NCBI RefSeq assembly: GCF_014644735.1
Contig: NZ_BMKZ01000036.1
Location: 1,147 to 35,675, forward strand
Direction: 5' to 3'
Length of the DNA: 34,529 bases
Source: Caldalkalibacillus thermarum
Lineage (GTDB): Bacteria > Bacillota > Bacilli > Caldalkalibacillales > Caldalkalibacillaceae
How positions within the stretch are numbered: position 1 is the first letter of the stretch; every line of letters starts with the position of its first letter. The notes beneath the pieces are model-generated. The model was not told the DNA's origin. It was given only the letters and a program-made list of their open reading frames with translations, and searched no databases. Positions 9,401 to 14,567 of this stretch are shown here, in pieces. Position numbers and translations under genes: made by a program.

Positions 9401-10815
9401 GGGATCAAGCCCAGAAAAAATGGGAAGCCAGTCAGGCAGCGAAAATTAAGCAAGCAGAACAAGTGCGGATCAGAAAAGATGATTTCCGGAAGACATATCC
9501 GGATGATGAAATCACGGTTTTTTCGGCAAGCCTGGCTCAAGTGGCTCAACAGTTGAAAGATGAACAAGAACAGCTGGCCAAGGAGAAAAACTTCCTGGTC
9601 CAACAGCGGGACACGTTGACACGCAGGTTGAACCAGATCAACGATAGTTATATGCTGCTGGACAAAAAACATGAAGCGTTTCATTATTTGGCTGACGACA
9701 TTCAGCCGGCCATCCTGACCGAAGAGGAGCAGCGCGCTTTGATCTACCGGCATAACCATATGGTGAAGGAGATGATTGAACAGCTGGAAGTTTTGAAGAA
9801 AACAGTGGAACAACACCTAGAGTCCGTTCGGGAAGCCCGGCAGCGGTTTATGTATTTTTGTCATGACCAGCTGAGGGATATTAAACTGAAAGAAATGGCC
9901 TTAAACGGGATTCAGCATAAAGAGACTTACGAGGAAATTGCCGAATGGGTCCAACTGATGAAGAAGCGCATCCGGCACGCTATCCGTATGGCCGAAGATG
10001 ACATGCGCGGCCATGATCAGCAAGTGCAGCAGTTTATCACTCACTTGCATACCTATTTGCAAACCATCGCGGCGGAATTGAGGTATATCCCCAAAAAAAC
10101 GCGCGTCAGAGTGGATGAGCAGTGGAAAGAGATCTATCTGTTCAAAATCCCCGAATGGAATGAGCAGGAGGGCAAAGAGGAACTGCGCAAACACATCGAT
10201 TGGATTGTCAATCAGCTGGACAGCGACCAGTTTAAAGACGAGGCGGGGAAAGAAGATCTGGCCAAGGTGAAAAAACAGATCGCTAAATGGCTGCATCCCA
10301 AACAGTTATTGCGCATTGTCATGAAACAAAACGAAATGAAGGTGAGCTGCCGCAAAGTTTCCAATGATGGCAAAGTGAGCAACGCCCCCACCTCATGGGA
10401 GAAGTCCAACAAATGGTCAGGCGGTGAGAAATGGAGCAAAAATATGACCCTCTTTCTTGGCCTTCTAAACTACCTGGCCGAAAAGCGGCAGCACTTAACG
10501 CCAGGCAGCAAACGGCACCGGACGGTTATTGTGGACAATCCGTTTGGCAAAGCATCAAGCGATCATGTCCTAAACCCGGTCTTTTTCATTGCCGAACAGC
10601 TCGGCTTCCAGATGATTGCCCTCACCGCTCACGCTGAAGGGAAATTTTTGCGGGACTACTTTCCGGTCATATACAGTTTGAAGTTGCGTCCGTCAGCTGC
10701 TGGAGACAGGCAGGTCATGACCAAAGAAAAAGAGATCCGTCATGCCTTTTTCCGAGACCATGATCCCCAGGCCTTATTAAGGCTGGGTGAAGTGGAACAG
10801 CTGACGATGTTTTAG
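6385..10815 (+). CDS. jetC: Wadjet SMC-like ATPase JetC (MukB-like)
   Basis: JetC is the ATP-driven motor that extrudes DNA loops to sense small circular DNA. The 1476-residue protein has an N-terminal half-head with Walker A LLENGGGKT (36-44). Long Gln/Glu-rich coiled coils run at about 265-620 and 735-1290, split by a compact hinge-like segment at about 622-732. The C-terminal half-head carries the ABC signature SGGE (1345-1348) and Walker B TVIVD (1380-1384). The residue after the Walker B Asp, normally the catalytic Glu, is Asn1385 (VIVDNPFGKAS). ATG at 6385 is preceded by GGGGGTG and overlaps jetB. The frame is open from 6256, but that segment lies inside jetB, has no ribosome site and is unlike the family. 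A minus-oriented hairpin follows the stop. Confidence 0.92.
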   Translation: MPAISKIRFTNVVYEDGNKRYNDDLFLFDGHNGAVLLENGGGKTVFIQTAIQAILPHASLAERKIKDTLSLESHHAHIAIEWILNDRPRRYALTAVTLFLTPHGVDSYRYAYEYAEGDAHAIEHIPFVREGLDGKKRPASRQEMQEYYQRMSAQSVNARTFATIQEYHAYLEEQFKIIPAEWQRIVTINGAEGDVEAFFENCKTTSQLFEQLLIPTVEEALAGQGSKDFAETFERQREHFKTYKRLREQIEENERLEREISRLAGVYAQLFGHQQSFLHTQQRAKAYHQLIGGEKARAEQELEHNQRREKEWQQQKLALEKREASYRIAQLEEKLKELEQTCLLAERELEQAETELRLKTKRYHSLQAARLRQLIQQEEAQLAHCERELSRLDADEETAQLQEQLAKNSAALKGYFVKEEKRRERVYQQILGQLDQQQHEIEAQKSALETVTNQREQRLTEKAKVEGRIEQTREEISRIAHSVLDRPDSETVEEEWSKWETAYNQLDHAIINDKEKLKQLEQQQKDKRTAQHSIDSQISARRASLAKLTEQKETIEAEHDTLLHKVQEMKPEWHHYESLYLRQASIVKQLDEKLVYLQQELEELLRLERLALRFVDDYKERSHFTADPLLAELVDKWADQFTVLETGTVYLQRAAGTMNITEEALLARHPLWPLTVIVSDAEYEKAKHRFEQQAEKMTHPVYVVTVEEARSMLQEVPEPEHPVLPRTWLQNINQQQFVAWKEQLETSARQQVAERKQKQQEIAAWEQLRHALKRFYERYPHEQYHQLLQEIDSIQEEVRHLEQQRNQLEWDLEQLEAELQATHKQMGEAQQQLQHLEQKLSTAQHYFHKKKEVARLEAEAGTLEQEIKILDSERIRLKQTVEQSERKAQELHQAAAHAQRDIADLRKQPFYTDVDDTQPLYTTESYEALKLERESLLGRLNQKQENRSLLDYKMKTAAEKIRTLQKELNDLYTETEEMDKGLTFPPNGLAEMDRLRQTIKTLEKERDQAQKKWEASQAAKIKQAEQVRIRKDDFRKTYPDDEITVFSASLAQVAQQLKDEQEQLAKEKNFLVQQRDTLTRRLNQINDSYMLLDKKHEAFHYLADDIQPAILTEEEQRALIYRHNHMVKEMIEQLEVLKKTVEQHLESVREARQRFMYFCHDQLRDIKLKEMALNGIQHKETYEEIAEWVQLMKKRIRHAIRMAEDDMRGHDQQVQQFITHLHTYLQTIAAELRYIPKKTRVRVDEQWKEIYLFKIPEWNEQEGKEELRKHIDWIVNQLDSDQFKDEAGKEDLAKVKKQIAKWLHPKQLLRIVMKQNEMKVSCRKVSNDGKVSNAPTSWEKSNKWSGGEKWSKNMTLFLGLLNYLAEKRQHLTPGSKRHRTVIVDNPFGKASSDHVLNPVFFIAEQLGFQMIALTAHAEGKFLRDYFPVIYSLKLRPSAAGDRQVMTKEKEIRHAFFRDHDPQALLRLGEVEQLTMF

Positions 10816-10855
10816 GGCTTGCCTGAGCGATAGAATAGGTACAGTGAAAAGAAAG

Positions 10856-10878
10856 CAGGCACGGACTTCCCGTGCCTG
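10856..10878 (-). terminator. Hairpin between jetC and the minus-strand remnant
   Basis: CAGGCACGG (10856-10864) and CCGTGCCTG (10870-10878) form a perfect 9-bp stem with a 5-base loop. A pyrimidine-rich CTTTCTTTTC follows only on the minus strand, so it is oriented as a terminator for minus-strand transcription. It may also block read-through from jetC. Confidence 0.55.
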
Positions 10879-10879
10879 T

Positions 10880-11139
10880 TGCTGGGAAAAAAGATAAATA
10901 TCATAGTCCTTTCGGTTGTTTGATGTTTCGACAATATAATTTTGTTCATAATTCAAGTTGTTATCGTCTAAGAAGTTTTTAACCTCTTCCTCAAACGAAG
11001 CGAATGTTTGGCCGCTCTGAGTGAATAAAACGTCTGATGTTCTGATAATCGCCTGGCTTAAGTTAAAAAGAGCCTCTAACAGCTGTCTTGATTCTTGATA
11101 ATCACATGAAAGATGAAAAAATGTTCCTAATATTTGACT
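10880..11139 (-). pseudogene. Truncated gene remnant, weakly like DUF1828/DUF1829 proteins
   Basis: One minus-strand frame stays open from about 11139 down through the hairpin at 10856-10878, and no usable ATG/GTG/TTG start lies after the upstream stop. The translation reads like a real protein: YSQILGTFFHLSCDY near the start, then QTFASFEEEVKNFLDDNNLN, then KDYDIYLFSQQQA. The FEEEV.NFLDDNN..Y pattern resembles the C-terminal part of DUF1828/DUF1829 proteins, but the match is from memory and weak. It lacks a start, and its natural 3' end runs into the terminator hairpin, so it is probably truncated at both ends. Confidence 0.4.
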
Positions 11140-11168
11140 ATATCATATCATTTAACTAAAACCATGTT

Positions 11169-12020
11169 TCACTCCCAATTGATATCAAACTGAAAAGGAT
11201 CGATGCGGATATCCCAATCGTCAGAACTTCCTTCTATCACGAAAGACACCTGTTTGCGGTCTGGATCGATGGGTGGAAAGGTTAGAATACCTTCAGAAGA
11301 GACGCCGGGTAACAGGTCCGATTGAAGTTCAGGGTAATCGGCATGAAAATTGGACTCATGGTCAAATTGCTTTCCGTCTTGAACCAGTTTCGAACTAAAT
11401 GTATAAACGCTAATATTGGCTTCAGATTCATTTCGGACGGTGACATATACCCTTGTTTCATTTTCGGCTAACTCTATCTGGTTCACCAAAACAACAAAAC
11501 CACTCTGGTCTAGCTCTTCATTAACTTCAACTGTTAAGAGAGGTGGAGATACGGCTTCAATGTAACTTGATTTATGAATGGCATCCGCTTTTATCGCCGG
11601 GGCAGTCAATTCTGCACCAAAGGCATTCTGGCCCCTAAACTCATCAAAAACAACACCTGACACAAAAATGTAATCATCTTGCTGCACGTCGATAGCTGGA
11701 TCTTCAATGATAATAATAGTGTTTAAATCATAATTGACAGGGTCGGCATAAGCTTGGATATATGTGGCCTCCTGATCTCTTTCTACTGGTGTAAAGATTT
11801 GGGCATAAAATTCAACCCGCCGTCCTTTATAAGCTTTTGGATCAGAATACATTTGAGTAAATTCCTCAGGTGTCAAAACCTCATCAGACTCTGTTACCTC
11901 ACTGCCTGCATCACCACTTCCATTCCCTTGAATTGAACTTTCTTCCACTCCATTTCCACAAGCAGCTAAGGAAATAAGCAAAATCAGTGTCATCCCTGCA
12001 TACCACATCATATTTCTCAA
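11169..12020 (-). CDS. Secreted lipoprotein of unknown function
   Basis: The 283-residue product has a lipoprotein signal peptide: MRNMMWYAGM, a hydrophobic stretch, then the lipobox LAAC followed by GNG. It should be lipidated on Cys and anchored outside the membrane. A Ser/Gly/Glu-rich linker follows, then a segment with YKGRRVEFYAQIF and DDYIFVSGVVF that suggests an OB-like barrel. A C-terminal beta-rich part (NETRVYVTVRNESEANISVY) resembles DUF4352-type immunoglobulin-like domains. I take TTG at 12020 as the start because GGGAGGGA lies just upstream; the frame extends to a TTG at 12038 that overlaps that ribosome site. Function is unknown. It is convergent with the remnant after jetC and divergent from the gene at 12072. 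Confidence 0.8.
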   Translation of the reverse strand: MRNMMWYAGMTLILLISLAACGNGVEESSIQGNGSGDAGSEVTESDEVLTPEEFTQMYSDPKAYKGRRVEFYAQIFTPVERDQEATYIQAYADPVNYDLNTIIIIEDPAIDVQQDDYIFVSGVVFDEFRGQNAFGAELTAPAIKADAIHKSSYIEAVSPPLLTVEVNEELDQSGFVVLVNQIELAENETRVYVTVRNESEANISVYTFSSKLVQDGKQFDHESNFHADYPELQSDLLPGVSSEGILTFPPIDPDRKQVSFVIEGSSDDWDIRIDPFQFDINWE

Positions 12021-12071
12021 TATTGATCCCTCCCGCAAATTGTTTTTTCACCATCAGTATAACAGCCCATT

Positions 12072-12920
12072 TTGACAACAGGTTGTCATGAAGTTTTAAA
12101 TTACAGTTATTTTTTAATCAATCAATCTAGCAATACGACTCCTAGTAGAAATGTAAATTCTATTGTTGAAATGTTTTCTGAATTTGCCTTTGACATGATG
12201 AGAAAAGGACAGATTATTTTTTCCGGGCATACTATTGAAACTCATCCAGCCTTTAAGGATAAACTGGAAACAGGACAAATTAACTTGGACATGTTATTAT
12301 CTTTTCCTTTTATCGTTCAAAGAGGCAAATGGTATGAGTTTCAAACTCTGGCGTTTCAGGCTTATTTGTCATTGAAAAAATTTCTTTCCTTTAGTGTAAA
12401 GGAAAGGGCCGTTTCCTATGTTGATTTTTTGAATCTGCGTGATTCTTTTTTGGATATTGAGCATGATATTTGGTTATTATGTTCGGAGTTAGATCTTCCC
12501 AATTTTAATCAGTGCTATTTAATTCCCCTTCTAAAAGAATATCTAACTGCTATTGACACGACCAATCCCAAAACAGTATGTTCCTCTACGTTCAGCTTTC
12601 TTGAGCTTATATTGAAATTTAAAATTTCTAGGAATACACTTCTTCCGGATGTTTCAGGGTCATGCTGCAACGGATTACCGATTTCTGCATTAGAGTTTAT
12701 TGGGCACGACTTGTTGAAAGTGGAACTTTATATGAGTTGTTCTGAGGAGGAAAGTAAGAACAATGATGCAGATTTGTTGCGCTTAGGACGGTGCATTACA
12801 CAACAAGGCTCCTTAACAGGTTATGAAGAGGATGAATATGAACTTGACCTGGCCAAACACAGTGCAAATCCGGAACTGTTGGAGATTCTTGAATCTTTAG
12901 GTGTCTGTGATTTTCTATAG
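12072..12920 (+). CDS. Unrecognised protein, probably 5'-truncated
   Basis: The frame encodes up to 282 residues from TTG 12072, with Leu-, Phe- and Ser-rich helical sequence such as NLDMLLSFPFIVQRGKWYEF and LRDSFLDIEHDIWLLCSELD. The C-terminus is acidic (TGYEEDEYELDLAKHSANPE) and has scattered Cys but no clear metal-binding motif. I do not recognise a family. No candidate start has a good ribosome binding site: TTG 12072 lies within a palindrome, and ATG 12171 and ATG 12195 both lack Shine-Dalgarno sequences. The gene may have lost its 5' end. The frame continues past the TAG at 12918-12920 for another 38 sense codons, so the C-terminus may also be cut short by a nonsense mutation. Its AT-rich base use differs from the Wadjet genes. 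Confidence 0.5.
   Translation: MTTGCHEVLNYSYFLINQSSNTTPSRNVNSIVEMFSEFAFDMMRKGQIIFSGHTIETHPAFKDKLETGQINLDMLLSFPFIVQRGKWYEFQTLAFQAYLSLKKFLSFSVKERAVSYVDFLNLRDSFLDIEHDIWLLCSELDLPNFNQCYLIPLLKEYLTAIDTTNPKTVCSSTFSFLELILKFKISRNTLLPDVSGSCCNGLPISALEFIGHDLLKVELYMSCSEEESKNNDADLLRLGRCITQQGSLTGYEEDEYELDLAKHSANPELLEILESLGVCDFL
12073..12088. promoter_or_regulatory. 16-base palindrome, possible operator
   Basis: TGACAACAGGTTGTCA has perfect 6-base arms (TGACAA/TTGTCA) with a 4-base spacer. It lies upstream of the lipoprotein gene near a minus-strand TATACT that could be its -10, and inside the nominal start of the gene at 12072. It resembles the palindrome at 521-536. Confidence 0.35.
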
Positions 12921-13037
12921 AATTCGTATCATCAAGTATTGGAAAAGGTAGAAAAGCCAGTGTCCACTCAATATTGTTTCCGCCTTGATTCGTATGTGCA
13001 TGATTCGAAGAGACGAAGATTTGCATTGGTCGATTAA
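12921..13037 (+). pseudogene. In-frame continuation of the unrecognised gene after a TAG
   Basis: Immediately after the TAG the same frame runs 38 codons to TAA (13035-13037). It reads NSYHQVLEKVEKPVSTQYCF and then RLDSYVHDSKRRRFALVD. The composition looks coding (charged, mixed), and such an open run in AT-rich DNA right after an in-frame stop is notable. It could be the original C-terminus separated by a nonsense mutation. Confidence 0.4.
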
Positions 13038-13329
13038 ATATAGAAGGTGCAATTTCCTATGAAGCAAAAAAATCTCGTTTTATTTAAGAAAGAACTAGGG
13101 GTTTGGAATCTATTATTATAGTCAAATGAATAAGTGAGCTTTATGTTATTACGTGATATTATATTTTATAGTTTGGTATAGGTGCTTTAGTCGAGGTGTT
13201 AGTATAGTTCTACCAGATTAGCTCTATTTCAGTTGTTTCCAAGATATTGACTCAAATCAGTTGTAAATAATATTAAAGCAAACTCAATTACATTAACCCA
13301 CATATGGATAAAAATAACGTTCGTTGTCT
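13038..13329. other. AT-rich gene-free stretch
   Basis: About 290 bases without a convincing gene. It holds a possible 20-codon ORF at 13059-13121 (starting MKQKNLVLFKKELG) with a weak GAAGGTG ribosome site, which I do not trust, and an insertion-sequence-end-like repeat at 13243-13258. No tRNA, CRISPR or clear terminator is visible. It looks like decayed insertion-site DNA. Confidence 0.4.
13243..13258 (+). repeat. Copy of the IS3-family end at 405-420
   Basis: GATATTGACTCAAATC is identical to bases 405-420, and 5 of the 8 preceding bases also match (GTTTCCAA versus GTGTCTAG). The orientation is the same as at the left IS end. No transposase sequence precedes it, so it is an orphan end or a footprint of a former insertion. 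Confidence 0.5.
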
Positions 13330-13716
13330 TTATTTCTGCAAGATGATCATATCAGCTAAATCTATAATAAATTTTCCTTTTACTAAGATATCCAGACCAA
13401 TAATTCCATTGATGCCGAAACCTTCATCCAGGTTGCCAAAGTCCAGAGGAAGACTATGTACTTCAAACGATCCGAATGTTACTCGGTCAATTCTTTTTCT
13501 AAAAGCATAATCCACGCCACCAATTCCACTCATAATTGTTAATTCATCATGAGGAGTTGCATAAATGCCCAAATCAAAAACAGCATCAGCGGAAATAAGA
13601 GTCTGTGCTGCTCCAGTGTCAACAATAACCTGCTCTATCACAGCAGATTTTCCTTGATACGTCAGAGTAATAGATGTATACAATAGACCATTTTTATAAT
13701 CCAAATTCATTGTCAT
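13330..13716 (-). CDS. Retropepsin-like (clan AA) aspartic protease
   Basis: The 128-residue product is a single-domain retropepsin-like protease, which would act as a homodimer with one catalytic Asp per subunit. VIVDTGAAQTLI places the D-T-G active-site triad at residues 33-35. NGIIGLDIL near residue 105 matches the second hydrophobic-hydrophobic-Gly motif of the fold. No signal peptide is seen, so it is probably cytosolic. ATG 13716 (or ATG at codon 3) overlaps the stop of the upstream gene as ATGA, indicating translational coupling. Small proteases of this kind occur in Bacillota and cyanobacteria beside a short partner protein. The substrate is unknown; the partner, or a protein of the neighbouring defence genes, are possibilities. 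Confidence 0.82.
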   Translation of the reverse strand: MTMNLDYKNGLLYTSITLTYQGKSAVIEQVIVDTGAAQTLISADAVFDLGIYATPHDELTIMSGIGGVDYAFRKRIDRVTFGSFEVHSLPLDFGNLDEGFGINGIIGLDILVKGKFIIDLADMIILQK

Positions 13717-13958
13717 TTATGTCCTCGATAAGAAGGTTTGCGAATAACATTCATAACAATTTGTGGTTTTGAGGTATGATATACAAAAGTGTCACCACTA
13801 CATTTTAACAACAATTTTGTAGCTTCCAGGTCATTGTCAATGGATCGTATCACCGTGACATCTTTGATAATTTTTTTGTTCTTATCTATGTATGAACTGT
13901 TGGCCTCAAGTTGAACCCATTTATCTGGATATAGCCGACGTACTTCATCCCATTGCAT
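13713..13958 (-). CDS. Small partner protein of the retropepsin pair
   Basis: The 81-residue product begins MQWDEVRRLYPDKWVQLEAN and continues with an alternating strand pattern (KKIIKDVTVIRSIDNDLEAT) and SGDTFVYHTSKPQIVMNV near the C-terminus. ATG 13958 follows GGGAGGGA at good spacing; the frame extends upstream to 14009, but without a ribosome site. It overlaps the protease gene by 4 bases (ATGA). I recall short proteins of this WxEVxxLYPxxW type next to retropepsin-like genes in other bacteria, but know no assigned function. It could be the substrate, inhibitor or adaptor of the protease. Confidence 0.72.
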   Translation of the reverse strand: MQWDEVRRLYPDKWVQLEANSSYIDKNKKIIKDVTVIRSIDNDLEATKLLLKCSGDTFVYHTSKPQIVMNVIRKPSYRGHK

Positions 13959-13979
13959 ATTGTATCCCTCCCTATTCTG

Positions 13980-14006
13980 ATTATAACAAACTGATGACTT
14001 TTTCAA
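13980..14006 (-). promoter_or_regulatory. Promoter of the retropepsin pair
   Basis: On the minus strand TGTTATAAT is an extended -10 with a perfect TATAAT (13985-13980). TTGAAA (14006-14001) lies 15 bases upstream, short spacing that the extended -10 can tolerate. It sits 22 bases before the start at 13958. Confidence 0.6.
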
Positions 14007-14033
14007 CATCTACTATTAAACTAGGATCTTTCC

Positions 14034-14062
14034 TCCAACGGTGAAAGATACGAGTGTATAAT
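14034..14062 (+). promoter_or_regulatory. Candidate promoter of the BREX operon
   Basis: A perfect TATAAT lies at 14057-14062, 38 bases before the brxF start. The -35 position 17 bases upstream (TCCAAC, 14034-14039) is a poor match, so the promoter may be weak or activator-dependent. It is divergent from the retropepsin promoter within a short shared region. Confidence 0.4.
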
Positions 14063-14099
14063 AGAATTGTGCTACATTAGACCTATACGGGGTGTCGCT

Positions 14100-14552
14100 A
14101 TGATAACGGCAGATTTTATTAGCCGAGAAATTGAACAAATTAAAGGACAGCGTTACCAATTGCTCATTATACCTGAAAGAAAGGTTAATAAGCCTGAAAT
14201 TCTTGGCTGTTTAAAACAGCTTAATATTCCCATCCTCAATCTTAGCTTAATTCTGTCAGAACAATTAAAAAGTGTCCCCGAACAAAAACGTCCCAGAGAA
14301 GTGAGCTCAACCCTGCGTCAAGTGATACATAGGTATGATACTGATGTGATCTGCTTTGAGAAGATGGAGTACCTGTTCGATCCCGAATTGAAACAAGATC
14401 CCCTCCGCTTATTAGAAAGTTTAAGTGGCAACAAAGTTTTAATTGTGTTGTGGCCAGGAGAGGTGCAGGACAATACTTTAACATATGCTACACCTGAACA
14501 CCCGGAGTTTTATCAAAAGCAGGGATCTGAACAATATATCATGCGTATATAA
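14100..14552 (+). CDS. brxF: BREX type 3 protein BrxF, P-loop degenerate
   Basis: BrxF is a small nucleotide-binding-type protein found with type 3 BREX. The 150-residue product has the conserved C-terminal block: ICFEKMEYLFDPELKQDPLR (84-103), then NKVLIVLWPGEV (111-122) and LTYATPEHPEF (127-137). The N-terminal site, where family members usually carry a GxxGxGKT P-loop, reads LLIIPERKVNKPEIL (21-35) and lacks the Gly residues and the GKT, so ATP binding is doubtful. ATG 14100 is chosen because GGGGTG precedes it; the frame extends to 14067 without a better signal. brxC starts 15 bases downstream. Confidence 0.8.
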   Translation: MITADFISREIEQIKGQRYQLLIIPERKVNKPEILGCLKQLNIPILNLSLILSEQLKSVPEQKRPREVSSTLRQVIHRYDTDVICFEKMEYLFDPELKQDPLRLLESLSGNKVLIVLWPGEVQDNTLTYATPEHPEFYQKQGSEQYIMRI

Positions 14553-14567
14553 AGGGGGAGTGTCGGA

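Noticed and set aside
6676-10439. Numerous long open frames antisense to jetC
   Set aside because: They are shadows of a GC-skewed, Gln/Glu-rich coiled-coil gene; translations are Leu/Phe/Gln-rich without motifs or ribosome sites.
13059-13121. A 20-codon ORF starting MKQKNLVLFKKELG
   Set aside because: Weak ribosome site, AT-rich context and no recognisable content.
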